The notes: a model not told the origin generated them from the letters alone. A stretch of 64,000 bases of DNA from Glossina fuscipes (GCF_014805625.2 NW_023998432.1:4520707-4584706), one strand, 5' to 3'; shown: positions 10,190-23,387, numbered from the stretch's first letter. A program made the numbers and translations.

Positions 10190-13100
10190 TATTATGTCAA
10201 AGTAATTATTTTTCGGAATATGATATATTAGGTCTAAGGCTACCGTTACCGAGTAGTAGTAAGCTTAGTGTGTTTAGCCCTTTTATTGATTGAAAGGGAT
10301 AATACGTATAAACGGATGATTAGTGCAATCCACTTTTCTGACTTATAATGAACATTTTCCGACACTATATGCAGAGTATTCACCCACCTTTTAATTACAC
10401 ATGTTCATATTCACACCATACATGGGAATATCTCTCTTATAATGCGCGTCATTCGACATGAATTTTGCATACCAAAATTGAAGAATGTAGTTAAGATGGT
10501 TGTGCGGTTTGCTGAAATTTGTATACACATTAGAAGGTCAAAAACCAACAGGCTACGGCGGCTCTGTTTCACCGATAATGCTTAAACGTTAGAGCACTAT
10601 GTTCTATTAGTGACGGTCCTAATGATCTCATTGTATTAACCGCAGGCAATTTCCTTATTGGGAATGCAATTTTAATCTCCGCCGAGCAAAACGCTTCTGC
10701 TCTGCGATTAAGTGTCGCCAATACATAGTATAAACTAAAAGCATTGCATCGTGTATGTGAACGAAGATGCAAGAGGGGTACTTTAAAGAACTCCATAACA
10801 AATATAAATCAAAGAATCTCTACAAACATATTGAGATGGGAGATATGTGTAGAAAAATGAGTAGGCGATGGTTTTTGTTTTTTTTGTGAAGCGGGCAACG
10901 CTGATTTGAGTTTGCGGTCATTAGTCAATTGTTTTTTTGAATTGTGAAAAAAAAAGATAGAAAAACTTAAAAGTTCTATCTTGTCTAAAATTTACTGACA
11001 AAAGTCGTCACATCGACAATTATAACTATAGTTTTAGAAATTTCATAAGATATAAGATGCAGACCTCATACCTGCGATATTCTGATTTCGCTTTCTCATG
11101 TCCAATTGACCCTTCTTAATTTTTCAGACGTAGCTAAACCTGCAAATATTAATGGAAGAACTCAAAATTTGACACATACTTTGTTAGATTTTATTATTTA
11201 GATTTGAATCGGGAATGGCTATAATGCGCCTATAATACTTTCCTTTTTTTGGGATCCTGAGTTAAGATGAACTAAGCCAAAATGCCTATAATATTTAAAA
11301 CTATCCAAAAATTTTATACTTCTTCTTCTTCGAAAATTTGCTGGAATGTGCAAAAAAGCCCAAGGTGAATAAAAAGTTCTTTGCTTGGACCTTTCTCAAG
11401 TTGGGGTTAGATTTGGTATATAATATTATTATTTATTTATTTTAGTGATTATTTGAGTTCTTTTTTTTAATTTTGCGTCCCCCACGTTATTTTTTTTTAT
11501 AGTTTTTATTAAAATATGCGCATTAATTGTCCGCTACGTAAAATAGAACGGAAGAGAAGAGCGTAAATTCCGATGTGTATGATGTCATAAAAAGTTGTAT
11601 GAAGAAATTGATGGGATGTTTTCAACGGAAAAGCATTGTGTTTGTAACAGATATAAATATGAAATTTAAATATGAAATATGACAGTCTGGTCAAATCCTT
11701 GGATAGTGATATGTTTTTCTCCATCAGTATTGTAGCATGGTAAGTAAACTTTTAATGTTCTGTTTTTTTTTAATTTTTTCTCTTTTTGTGAGGTGACGCT
11801 ACCAAAATTAAGATCATGAAAGATATAATACATCATTCGTCATTTCATCCATCCAAAGGACAGTCCCATAATTACTGAGATAACAAAGAAGAAAATCAAC
11901 GCCGAGGTGTTGAAGTTGAAAAAAAATAAGGTCGATGTCATCTTTCGCCGGGTTCCAGGTTATTTCGGGAATATTGACGAGGAAATTAGTTAATTTGATC
12001 CGATTTCTTTATGCTAGTACGCTGTCAATTTTGTATATTTTTATTTTTATATATGTATTGATTATACAGTAATATATTATTTATACGTTTAATATATTTG
12101 TGTTGCACGTTTTTAAATCGGAAGCATTCCGGGGAACCCTTCTCCGTCTCATAACAGTTCCCTTTTACGAAGTTTCACCCTCTTTAATTGAATGGTATAA
12201 AATAATTTATCGAAGTATTCTGCCTAATATTTATATATGCTGATTAACACAAAATGATTATTTATTAACTTTTAACAATATATAACTTACCTTTCACAAA
12301 TTCAATTGTTGTTCTTTTTGGTTTCCTGAAACTAAATGGATTAAGCCAAAAAGGAATGTGATTTATGTGTCGACTTAAATAAATTCTAATAAAATCTTTA
12401 AGCAAAAATTTTCCGTTTTTGAAGTTTTTGGCTTTGTGACTATATCAAACGTTTTGGTCGATTAAATTTGATTGTTAACTCGTTTTTTTTAATATTTTCT
12501 TTTAAATTTTTCTTTTGTAAGCAAACAATTTTGGTTGGAATTTTTTTTGTTTTCAATTTAGAGTTGTCCTTATAAATAGTCAATATCACCTCAGGCTGAC
12601 TTTCAGATATGTAATTACTCCATAGTTTTAATATGTCTAACTGTTTCAAATTTTTATCTTCGTTGGATCGATCGTGGACAAATGGCGAAACTTGATCCAA
12701 GGTCAACATAAATCTTTTTTTTTTTTAATTAGATGAACATTCTTATAATATGTTCAAAGATTTCAAAGCAAACCAATTTATACCATATTGTCATATTGTT
12801 GAAAAGTCTTCACTCCTTCAATTTTTTAGAAAATAGATTGTAAAACAACCATCAAGCTAAGAGAAATTATATATGCTTTAAGTACAGCTATATAATACTT
12901 TTTGAAATATATCCGGCTCTTTGCTGACTTTGATTTTTGCTATATTTGCAGTATAATTTTTGTATATATTTTGCTATAATTGCAGTATAAAGTCAGTCTT
13001 ATTCAATTTATTCAAGTTCATGTTGATGTGTGCGTAACCGTTTGTTGGGGTTATTACACTGCGAGTTTGAATAATTATTTGTTTATTTTTTGGTAAACTT

Positions 13101-16100
13101 CAACGTATACTACGAAAAATATGGCACGATATATTTTATTCAAACTATTGTCTATCGATAACCATTATTTTTCCTACCCTTTGGGCAGAAAGAAATTCCG
13201 TGTATAAAACATAATTGGTCGTTTGGGGCTCACTATCTAACATCGCTTTCTATACACGTATAAACTGGGTGATAATTAGGAAGAAAGCAGTAAGAAAAGA
13301 GGGATAAGTTGTGACCGCTCTCTGGAAGGTACGTGCTATACCTGCAAGTGTTATGCCTTTATCGACCGAGGCTTCATTATAACCATGGTAACACCTCAAT
13401 CGCTCTACCGCACTGAGAACGGAAACCAGCTTGGTAGTCGTACTTCGTATCTACAAGCGTATGTGGTGTTATGTAGAAAATTCATGGTATCATGGCTCTT
13501 GGCATATTACACCCATTTTCCGTTTATTGTATCAATTGTTGTTTTCTAATATCTGTTTCGTTTGGTTGGAATAAATCATAATATATTAAACCCATCCAAT
13601 CCCTCCAAATCTGGCCCCTACAAATATTTACCTTTATGTCGATGTTAATGGTTTGCGTAATCTGTGCAATGATTATGTAGGGCTTGGCTAACTTCTACTA
13701 TTGCGTGAAGGTAAAAGGTTGTGCATTCAGATGAAAAAGTCACAATTTTGGTCACTACCTTCTAGCGTTGCTTACACTCAGAGCAAGCATCGAGAACTTT
13801 TTCAATGCGCCAATATATCTTTTCATACTTGGGGATAGCAGAGCTTACGCAATGGGAAAATAGATGAACTGTCTTAGATTTAAAATTCCAAGTTGATCAA
13901 AAATAAACACGTTCTATTAAATTTGCAGTACACATAGATCAGCACTGCTAGCGGATTAAAGAAAAGTTATATGCGATTTAAACCACTTCCTTCCCTTATT
14001 TTTAATAAGGCTATGGCTTTTTAAGAATATAGTGCATTGCGGACCTAAAGAAAATAATACGCATACATAACACGGAAAGTTTAATATTATTGCAGCGTGA
14101 GCATTCTATTATATAATATATCTTTTGGTGTCAACACTATTCACATGAAATTATGTCCACTTGCTGATTCTCACGAAGTTCTAAAGCAGAGTACACCAAG
14201 ACTATCTTGGTCCTACATTCATTTGTTTGGGTCTACTTTTATTTACTGGGGAGGAGCAACACAAACTCAAGACCAACCCATAACGAAGGTATACTAAGCC
14301 ACATGTGTACTAAGGAGTGTTTCAAGGACATACGCTTGCGTTGGAGTGAAATCGAATTAGTCTACGGCATTTCAGCGCTACAAATTTGCATTGCCTTCCG
14401 CGCACTGAAAAAAACAAATTTGCGGGTATAGAGCCAGTGGACAAGGTTCTTTTATAGAAACGGTAAAGTTAACGCTATCAACTTTCAGAAAGCAAAGTTC
14501 CAACTATCTTTGTAAACTTCAACATCTGCTTGAATTTGATTCCTCAGTTAGAATCACATTTGGCTAGAAGGAGCGATATTCAAATATAAATTTCATAATA
14601 ATGTTACTGAAAGTTACGGTTTAATAATCGTGAATTACATATTTATATGTAAAGTTTTTTGAGAAATGTATGAATAAACCTAACCTTGCTGTAATTAGAA
14701 CAATTAAGCCCCGATCATGTCAAAAAGAAATTAAGTTGAGACTATCCGATACCTGACTATAAAAGGACCGATGTACTTTAAACGCATCAAAGTTTCTTTT
14801 TATTGGTGAATTCCAATACGGAATACCTTTACTGAAACAAAGGGAAAACCTGCACGAACAGTAAAAAAGCATAACAATAAGGAGATAACCACAAAATGAT
14901 TAAAAAAGTTAATTAAAACCTAGATGCCTAAGCATCAAACCTTTGTTAGTTATGGGTAAGCCCATGCTTCAAAGCAACTGAATTTCGAATTTAAGTCGAA
15001 AAGAATAACACGCACAACGTCTTGTTGTTTTATAGGATAGTTGAAATCGTTATTGCGATTTCAGAATATGCAGTACATATATCAAAAATCGATCCTCTTT
15101 TGAGAATGCCATAAATATCAGTTTAATTTTTGACCAAAAAACATCATCATTGCAAATTTGGACTAATTTGTAATATTTTTTGTTAGTAAGTTACCTTAAG
15201 CAAATGCTATTTAACTGATCTTATAAGTACTTTATATTCATTTCCCACATATTTGTAACGAATTATGAGTATGCCGTATTTTATTAGAAATATTGAATGG
15301 AAATTATAATACTTTTAATAACAAATGACACGAGGAATGTCAATCGTTTGTTGTTCTTATTAATACGTCACTGGCATTAAACGTAAAAACGTCGTGCGTT
15401 AATGAAGAGTGTAGGTATGAATTGTACAATACGGCGTTTGTTCAAAATTTTTTTCTTACGAATATATTAGAGAGTGTTATTGTTACTAACAACTGAGGCG
15501 TTGACGCACATAACTATCATTTAGTGTACTAAGTTATTCACTAAAAGACGTTAGCGGCTTAACTAAAGTACGTTTTTGTGAGTAGACACTTACAATTAGG
15601 AAAATTGCAAAATCTTCCCGACGATCACATTATACCTATGGGAGCACCTTACAAATGCTAATAGGTTAAAAAGGATTGGGGATTCTTCAAAATAAAATCG
15701 GCGTGTATTTAATAAAACTGCTAGCAACGCAAGTATTAAGCTTTAGAAACAGTTAAAAGTTTTTGTATTTATTTTCTCTAATGCTGGTTAAAAATTTGAC
15801 AAGCCAATTTTCAATGCGCTTCTTTTATGATGGTCAGGCATTTTGGAAATATCGCCTGTCTCTTTCGCTATTAGGTAAAACAAGGAAATAAACAATTAGT
15901 AGACAGGTGATGTGCTGTAATTTTATTTTTGCAGTATTAAGTGGTAGCAGCAGGCGTGCAGCAGAGAAACATAGGAATCCGTCAAGAATATATAATTTGG
16001 TAAGAAACTCAAGTGTTCAGGAAAAAGTTTTCAGACAAAGAAGCTGTGCGAAGTGCTCAACCAAATGAATTTCGGGTATTGTTCTATTAAGCATTCGGAC

Positions 16101-16700
16101 GGCTATGATTAATAGTGCCTATAACCTACAGCTCGCTCATTGAACTATTCTTATTATTTAAGGATTAACAGTCCCTAATTTATTTTACTCCCATAAATAT
16201 AAAGATATATTCCTAGCCTAAGTTGCATACATATTATACAAAGGCACATATCTAACGGTTTTGTGGGCTATACTTATTGGTGTTTTAAGCAAAATCATGT
16301 ATCTAAAAATTCACTTGTGTATTAACAGCTCTGTCAGCATGCTAGGGATGGTATATGAAATGGTTTATTGTTAAACTAACGCACACTTCAATATACTACA
16401 CGTATGAACACATATGTAATGATCTCTAATTTTCTATATTTACAGTTATTCTCATACTTGTATATTAGCAGTTACTTCAATATGCCAAAGCAAACATGTT
16501 GAATTGTTGTTGTTAAGCAGGGATTAATGGCTGCTGTACATGTTTGACCATACGTTTTAGTTGTAAGCGCCAAGCATATATTAACACATAGATGAGATAG
16601 CATTAATATAAGACATACATAAAAGCATCATTGTAACGAACAGAAACGTAAGCGTTAGTATTGCAACACATGTATAATGCGTGCCAGCCTGTCGTTTTGA
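10190..16700. other. 6.5 kb without a recognisable gene
   Basis: I find no conserved protein motif, tRNA, or transposon end. Frames at 12440-12709 (minus, Lys-rich, 89 aa) and 14097-14431 (plus) are open but carry no domain. Host regulatory or intronic sequence cannot be excluded. Confidence 0.4.
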
Positions 16701-16811
16701 TTACAGTACCCAAGGAGGACAGCATATATCTCTGTGTTTGACGTTACTGGATTTTTTTTAGTGATTTGTGTGTCTGTTCTTCATAATCCACAACTGTCTT
16801 TTTGACAGAAC

Positions 16812-17915
16812 ATGGGGTGTTTATATACACCTTCTCGGGCGAAATCAGGCCCGGATTCTGATAGATTGGTTTCTTGTTGGCTCTGCGAGCGCTTTGGTCA
16901 TGCAAAGTGTGCCGGTATTCTCGGCCGTGCTGCTGACGCAGTTGCTGATCCGTCTAAAGGCTTGAGATGGTCATGTCCTGACTGTAGGCAGCGGGACATT
17001 GACTTTTATAAACATTTCACGGAGACCCGTTATGGTTTCTCGGAATTGAGTAGAAATCTCGGCTCCTTGTGGGAGAAGTTTGAGCTCATTAAGTCTAGGT
17101 TTGATGAGTGTCGCTTTATTGGACACTCATCTTCTACTCGTAGTGTAGCGTGTGGGACGTCACCTCTGGCTTTCTCCAAATTTAATTCGTTGGTACAAGT
17201 TACCGCTCCCTCTAACCCTAAAATCAACAGTAATGTTTCCGATATTGCTGAGTCGGTTGGTAGCAAAACAGTTACAAACAAACCGGCAAGTCCATCGGTT
17301 TTAAACTACGCTGAAGTGGCAAGGGTATCTCCGCCCAGAGCCGCTACTCACTCTAATCAAGCGCCATCGCCTAAAAGTAATGAAGAGAAAAATAAATCAT
17401 CCTCTCCTCCTGGCTGTTCGCGTGTGAATGCAGGTCACCAGACTGGGCAAGTCTCACAAGCTGCCGGTACAAAGGCGATAACCCCATCTATATTTTCCCC
17501 AACTCGAAACTCTCCTACCGTGAACCCCCCTCCTGTTCCAAATAATGACATGTGCTTGACGGCAGTTCCTCCTAGAAAAGCAACATTTGTGTCAAGACTG
17601 GCACCTGAAACATCGGTGGATAACATAAAAGGTTATCTGGCGACGAAAGTCCCATCAGTCAATTTAAAGCGTGTTAGCATCTTCAAAATGGCTCCTTCTC
17701 AAGCTAGGGCAATCTCCTCTTTTAAAATATTAGTTCCGACTGAAAACAGTGATATGTTGTTAAACAAATCACTGTGGCCAGTAGGATCCTTAATTAAGGA
17801 ATTTATCCCTCAAGATCGTCTCCGTAATACCAAGGCAATAGTTTTGTCGCCTTCAAAAAACGAATTGTTTCTTCAGGCCCACTATCTCTCATTTATCAAA
17901 ATGTTAGGGGTCTAA
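16812..17915 (+). CDS. LINE ORF1, PHD-like zinc-finger protein
   Basis: The 367-residue product is the nucleic-acid-binding ORF1 protein of the retrotransposon. Near residues 22-60 it has a CWLCERFGHAKC finger, then a WSCPDC pair, a compact Cys/His pattern like the PHD fingers found in ORF1 of many insect LINEs. The middle (about 100-230) is Ser/Pro-rich and probably disordered; the C-terminal third (TFVSRLAPETSV onward) resembles the globular domain of such ORF1s. The ATG at 16812 is the first methionine of the frame ahead of the finger. The frame is uninterrupted, unlike most transposon frames in this window. Its last ~88 nt overlap the beginning of ORF2 in the -1 frame. Confidence 0.85.
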   Translation: MGCLYTPSRAKSGPDSDRLVSCWLCERFGHAKCAGILGRAADAVADPSKGLRWSCPDCRQRDIDFYKHFTETRYGFSELSRNLGSLWEKFELIKSRFDECRFIGHSSSTRSVACGTSPLAFSKFNSLVQVTAPSNPKINSNVSDIAESVGSKTVTNKPASPSVLNYAEVARVSPPRAATHSNQAPSPKSNEEKNKSSSPPGCSRVNAGHQTGQVSQAAGTKAITPSIFSPTRNSPTVNPPPVPNNDMCLTAVPPRKATFVSRLAPETSVDNIKGYLATKVPSVNLKRVSIFKMAPSQARAISSFKILVPTENSDMLLNKSLWPVGSLIKEFIPQDRLRNTKAIVLSPSKNELFLQAHYLSFIKMLGV

Positions 17916-20728
17916 ATTCGAAAATTCGTTCTACTTTTCTAAATTCAGTGAGCACGGAATTTTTCTATTTGGTCTTCACTGAAACTTGGCTAAAACCCGA
18001 ACTTCATTCGTCGGAACTTTTTCATAATTCTTTACAAGTGTTTAGAAATGATCGAGTGAATCGCATTGGTGGTGGTGTATTAATTGCCATATCTGCGTCA
18101 GTCCCGTCCAATTTAATTGAATTTCCCACTTCTCCTGACGTTGAATTTATCGCTATTCGTGCGAATATGCCTGATAAACATCTATTTATAACCTGCTCCT
18201 ATATTCCCCCAAATTCTGATATCTCCATTTACAAGAAAAAGGCTGTCCTCATTTGTGAAGTGGCCGAGCAGTCGAAACCCACCGATTTGGTAGTTGTATT
18301 GGGAGACTTCAATTTGCCTAAATCCACTTGGTGTGACAGTGATAATTCTGGCTGTTTGATTCCTACTTCAACGTCTGATAGAGCTGTTGTGTTCTTTAAC
18401 GAATTATTTGATCATAATTTGGTTCAATATAATCGTAACCCTGATTGCAATGGTAGACTGCTTGATCTCTGCTTTGCCAATTTTCCCGAGATTTACGTAA
18501 ATCGTTGTCCACCTTTTATTTTGCTTGAGGATCCTTATCATCCATCAATATGCATTTCCTTTCATCATATGAATGATGGTTTGTTGAAATGCCTTAATGT
18601 GCCAAATCAAACTTTCTTAAATAAATATTTTGATTTTCATAACATCAATATTGTATTGCTAAAACATCGTCTTGATTTCTCAACCGGAAGTATTGAGAGC
18701 TTATTGCCATCGTTCCACAATACATTAAATCTAGCTATTGCTGCATCTGTTCCGATCAAGCATTGTCGACCTCGAAGCAGGTGTCCCCCGTGGTTTAATA
18801 AGACAATTAAATATCACAAGAATAGAAAAAACTCGCTATTCAAAAAATATTCGAAAAGTGGCTCTGTGCTCGACCATGTCGCTTACTCGGTGGTGAGGCA
18901 TAGATTTAACTCCTTCAACCATCATTATTACTGCAGATACCTTCAGTTCATTAAATCCTCTCTGTTTGCTAATCCTAAATTCTTCTTCAAATTTGTTAAC
19001 TCTAAAAGAAAAATTTCCACATATCCCTCTCATGTTTCTTTTAATGGCTCTGATTCCTCGGATGATTTTGAAATCTCAAATCTATTTGCTGAGTATTTCC
19101 GACGTAACTTTTCGATTGCTAATTTCGATTTATCAGCAAACTACCCATATCCTATAACTAACTCGGTTTCAATACCTAACTTGGTTATTTCGGAAGATGA
19201 CGTTTTTAAAGGGTTGAGTTCTCTAAAATACAGTTGTTCGCCTGGACCTGATGGAATTCCATCATGTGTACTTAAATCTTGCGCTGTCGAGTTATGCGGT
19301 ATGATCTCAAAGATTTTTAACATGTCCTTGTATTTAGGTGTTTTCCCTTCATGTTGGAAGAGTAGTTTCCTTATTCCTATCCAAAAGAGTAGAAGTAGAC
19401 AATTTGTTGAGAACTACAGAGGCATAGCCAAGTTGAGTGTCTTGCCCAAGTTGTTCGAGCGTATTGTGACTCAGCATTTGGCCTTTGCCATTAATTCGTA
19501 TATTTCTCCGCACCAGCACGGCTTTCGTAAAGGGCGATCTACAGTCACCAACTTGTTAGAGTTTACCTGTCATGTTTTCAAGGCTTTTTCAAGTGGCTCT
19601 CGCACAGATGTTATTTACACTGATTTAAGCAAAGCATTTGATATGGTTAACCATAGACTACTTATCTTTAAACTCCAAGCCTCTGGTTTCCCACCCTACT
19701 TAGTGAAATGGATAATCTCTTATCTGCACAATAGATGCTTCAGGGTTTTGTTTAACTCCATCACCTCGGATGAATTCCCCGTTACGTCTGGCGTACCTCA
19801 AGGAAGTCACTTAGGTTTTATTTTATTTAGTTTATACATTAATGATCTCCCATCGGTGGTTAATTCCAGCCAGATTTTAATGTATGCTGATGATGTGAAA
19901 CTGTTTTCTTCCTTCTCTGTTGAATCGCAATCACATCAGCTTCAAGGTGATTTGGATAATTTTGTTGCATGGTGCTCTTTGAATCTTCTGAAACTAAATC
20001 TGAGTAAATGTAAGAAGCTTTCTTTCTCAAGAAGAAAGTCATTCATTACTCAGTATTTCATAGATTCGCATAAGTTGGAGGACGTCGATTCGATTACAGA
20101 TTTAGGCGTTCTATTTGACCATAGGTTACGTTTCAACTTGCATATTGAGCTCTCGATAAGCAAACCTAGGTCCGCGCTTGGTTTTATAAAAAGGTGGTCC
20201 AAAGAGCTTGATGATTCCTACATGACGAAAAGGCTGTACATGTGTTTGGTTAGACCCATACTCGAGTATGCCTCAGTTGTGTGGTCTCCTTCATATAGGT
20301 GCTACGTAGATTCAGTTGAATCTATTCAAAAGCAATTCTTGCTGTTTGCCCTTAGAAATTTGGGTTGGGATCCGATTGCCTCTCTTCCTCCGTATGAAAA
20401 TAGGTTGCTTCTGCTGTCCCTACCGTCTCTTGAGAAACGTAGATTTGTTCCTGGCGTTTCCTTTCTAATTAAAGTAATAAATAGTGCAATTGACTCGCCT
20501 TAATTACTTGGTGAAATAAGCTTTAATGTCCCTAACCACTTCTCTAGGCACTTTATCTTGGTTAAGCTTAATCAGTGTAAATTTAATTATGAGCTGTTCA
20601 ATCCGCTCAGAGTCGTTTGCAAGAACCTAAATGACGTCTACCACTTATTATCGTTATCGGACTCTTTAAAGTCCATTAAAGCAACATTGCTTAATACGCG
20701 CGATTTACCTATGTCGTATTTAAACTAG
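17828..20728 (+). pseudogene. LINE ORF2, endonuclease-reverse transcriptase with one nonsense codon
   Basis: The frame is open from 17828, has no ATG at its start and overlaps ORF1, so it would be reached by reinitiation or frameshifting. Domains in order are an AP-type endonuclease (YQNVRGLNSK, FTETWL, VLGDFN, EDPYHPS) and a reverse transcriptase (HGFRKGRST, TDLSKAFD, SGVPQGSHLG, catalytic YADD), then the C-terminal domain. The first long stretch stops at TAA 20501-20503. The same frame continues downstream without another stop as LLGEISFNVPNHFSRHF to TAG at 20726-20728, which looks like the true C-terminus. So a single nonsense mutation appears to be the only lesion. The natural product would be about 960 aa. 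Confidence 0.88.
17855..17861 (+). promoter_or_regulatory. Candidate -1 frameshift slippery heptamer
   Basis: A_AAA_AAC lies in the ORF1/ORF2 overlap and is phased exactly as the X_XXY_YYZ rule requires relative to ORF1 codons. Slipping back one base moves ribosomes into the ORF2 frame, which is open from 17828 onward. I do not see an obvious stable stem downstream, so termination-reinitiation near the ORF1 stop is an alternative. Confidence 0.4.
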
Positions 20729-21259
20729 CTTTCATCCTTAAAAAGTCGTTACGTTTCGAAAGTGAATTATTGTTAATTTATTATCGGTTGCCAGGCTTAT
20801 GCATGTTTGCGATGGCTTAGGGGTTCATTTGCAATTTNNNNNNNNNNNNNNNNNNNNNNNNNNNNNNNNNNNNNNNNNNNNNNNNNNNNNNNNNNNNNNN
20901 NNNNNNNNNNNNNNNNNNNNNNNNNNNNNNNNNNNNNATTTACCTATGTCGTATTTAAACTAGCTTTTATCCTTAAAAAGTCGTTACGTTTCGAAAGTGA
21001 ATTATTGTCAATTTATTATCGGTTGCCAGGCTTATGCATGTTTGCGATGGCTTGTACCGGTTGTAACTGTGACTCTATGCTGGTAATGTACATGGTTTTT
21101 GTCTTTTTTTTTCCTTCTTATTTGTTTTATTGTACTTATATTAATTTAATATAAGTTTTGCTTTAAGTGCTAATTGAACTCGACTGTTATTTGTCTAGTT
21201 GAGTTTCTAGTATAAGTGGAATAAATAAAATAAATAAATAAAAATAAATAAATAAATAA
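20729..21259 (+). repeat. LINE 3' UTR and A-rich tail, with duplicated segment
   Basis: It includes the sequence common to LINE 3' ends in this window (TTATCGGTTGCCAGGCTTATG). The segment starting at 20703 (just inside the ORF2 end) is repeated at 20938-21054 with only two mismatches over about 117 bp, one copy on each side of the N gap. The second copy leads into a T-rich stretch and the AATAAA-rich tail. Confidence 0.8.
20838..20937. other. Assembly gap (100 N)
   Basis: Exactly 100 N, the conventional placeholder for a gap of unknown length. The near-identical flanks suggest the two contig ends overlap or belong to different LINE copies. The open frame crossing it from 20807 is meaningless. 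Confidence 0.98.
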
Positions 21260-22406
21260 GGCCCCAAAGAAAGTCAAACTTGTAACCCAATCACAATCAC
21301 TAGGATCTTAAACCAACATCCGCTAAATAAAAAAGCCACACTACCATTCTGTTCAGAGTTTAAAATACAAGGAGAAATGGGCTTTTTTATTTTTAAATTC
21401 CATAATTACTTTGACAGACTAACAGGACTTAACATTCTGTATAAACTAAAGGCTATAATAGACTTAAACAACAAGACTCTTATAACGAGTAATTCAAAAA
21501 TACCACTTCATTTTAAACCCAATTTAACTTCAGAAGTACCGTAGAAATTCCGTAATGTTTCGAACGAAGAAAAAACGGCTTGCATCGGACAACCTATTAA
21601 AACAATACCATAGAATGCACAGGATGTTGTAGAAATGAGTAATTTCAATTAAGAAACTAATATCCCTTTTAACACAAGCGACCTTACCAAACTAACAGAG
21701 CATTTAAATAATTAAGAAAAAAAATATTTGCTCAAACTTTGTAAAGAGTTCGAGGAAATTTTTTTCAAAGAAGGTTATGTTCTCACGTTTTCAAAACAAA
21801 TTAAGCACCAAATTAAAACCACAGAAAACAATTCTATTTACACCAAATCGTACCAACACTTTTATGTACACAAGAGATGCGATAACAAATAGATAAAATG
21901 TTGGAACAACGAATCTCAAGCTTGTCGCCATTTGGATAGTTCCAAAAAAGAAGGACTCAAGCAACATAAAGAAATGGAGATTAGTAAAAGATTACCGCAA
22001 ATTATGACAATCTTTCAATCAACGGAACAGCAGGGACAACAATCCACTCCGCTGAAGAAAACAGCAACGATGGAATTCCAGGTTTGGAAAGACCTCTTAA
22101 CGAATTCAATCCTCAAATCATATTGGAAAGAAGCAGTCAAGTTTCCCCAATGATAGTAGAAATCGTATTCAGACAGACAGAGCAAACAAAGAGGAATATA
22201 ACGAAGGTATAATGACGGACATTTTTAAAAAATTTTTTACTCCTTATAAAGTACAAGATATTTATCCCAAATATTTCGCACAAAATAAGCTGTTTAAACT
22301 TATACGCTACAAAACGTTACTACAAGATATCCAAAGCAACAAAAACCAGGATGAATGAATAAACGATTATCACATTAAATGTGATCATAGAGGCATACAA
22401 GAATGG

Positions 22407-22856
22407 TTGGAAAATCTAAAATGCAAATATTGTTTCCCTAACAACTTCATAAAAACCGCAATAAACAAAACGAATCTAAAATTCATAGAACTAACAATAA
22501 ACTTAAATCTGCTAACAATCAAAAGAAGAGAAAAAAAAAGACTTACAAACGGCTTAGGGTTGACCATAAAAAATATGCCAGGAAATGTGGATTACGCGGA
22601 CGCTGAAAGAATTAATAAGGAAATAAACGACTTAACGAACCAGAACAAAAAGATTAACCCCATACTAAACAATCAAATCATACTCAAAACAAATATGATC
22701 AATAGATTCCAGAATATAACAAAACATGTTAATACAGAGCAAGAGCTCCTAGTAAAATCCATTGAGAATATCCAAGAACAAACCCAAAACCCACTCAACA
22801 CCGCGGTGAATAGCCATACGAATTCAACAAATCAACCAAATAAAGTACAACAATGA
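22407..22856 (+). pseudogene. Integrase finger fused to errantivirus env-like region, broken
   Basis: The frame begins in the integrase zinc finger and then, without a stop, becomes the envelope-like protein: a basic furin-type site (RREKKR) is followed by a fusion-peptide-like GLGLTIKN and an Asn/Gln-rich helical stretch, as in insect errantivirus F-type envelopes. The fusion of pol and env reading is the product of an internal deletion. It stops at 22854-22856 with env-like sequence continuing beyond in another frame. Confidence 0.7.
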
Positions 22857-22881
22857 TACAGTAACACAACACATAAATAAC

Positions 22882-23340
22882 ATGGCAAACACATTAATAC
22901 TAGCCAAACTGAACATCATTCCCAAACTAATACTAGACGCAATAGAACTAACACAAATACAAAATACATTAAGCGGTGCAATTAACTTACTTTCAGCACA
23001 GCACATATACGAATTGGTAGAACTAACACCATTTTACAACAACACAAGCATTACACAAACATTCGATATGTCCTAATAATAACTGATGAAACCTTTACCT
23101 TTTCGCACCTTATCCCAACATCATTAAATAAAACATTAAAAATAGTAACAAAAAAGTACGCACTAACGAGAGTAAGTAAACTATTTCTATTAGACCGGAA
23201 GTGTAAACTAATAGGCAAGATATTTTATTGTAAAAGCGCAAATAATATTGATCTTAATTATTGGTGTATTAAAGATATATTTAATAACAAAAGCTCCGCT
23301 TGCTGTCACCTGCAACACGTTGCGGAAAAAACGAACGTAA
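22882..23340 (+). pseudogene. Errantivirus env-like C-terminal fragment
   Basis: The frame at 22882-23076 and the sequence after it continue the envelope-like protein with Cys-containing ectodomain segments up to about 23340. A frame shift separates it from the preceding piece. It is non-functional as it stands. Confidence 0.6.
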
Positions 23341-23387
23341 TGAAATTAGAAGAAGATTAGCCATCGCATCATTCTTGGGAGGAAGAA

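Larger units (their letters stand above)
16750..21259 (+). mobile_element. CR1/jockey-superfamily non-LTR retrotransposon, near-complete
   Basis: Two overlapping ORFs (PHD-like finger ORF1, endonuclease-RT ORF2) are followed by a 3' UTR and an AATAAATAAA-type A-rich microsatellite tail at 21219-21259. The RT signature SGVPQGSHLG and the tail suggest the CR1 clade (T1/Q-like of insects) rather than jockey proper; this is an inference. The 5' boundary is uncertain because no target duplication could be seen. The 3' UTR is interrupted by an assembly gap, so the element may be two copies stitched together. Related scraps lie at 7319, 24690, 36657 and 37496. Confidence 0.85.

Noticed and set aside
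12440..12709. 89-aa Lys-rich minus-strand frame as an exon
   Set aside because: No domain, no splice pair of evident quality and composition expected of AT-rich chance frames.
20807..21154. 115-codon open frame spanning the N block
   Set aside because: It is created by treating 100 N as codons and lies in a LINE 3' UTR.
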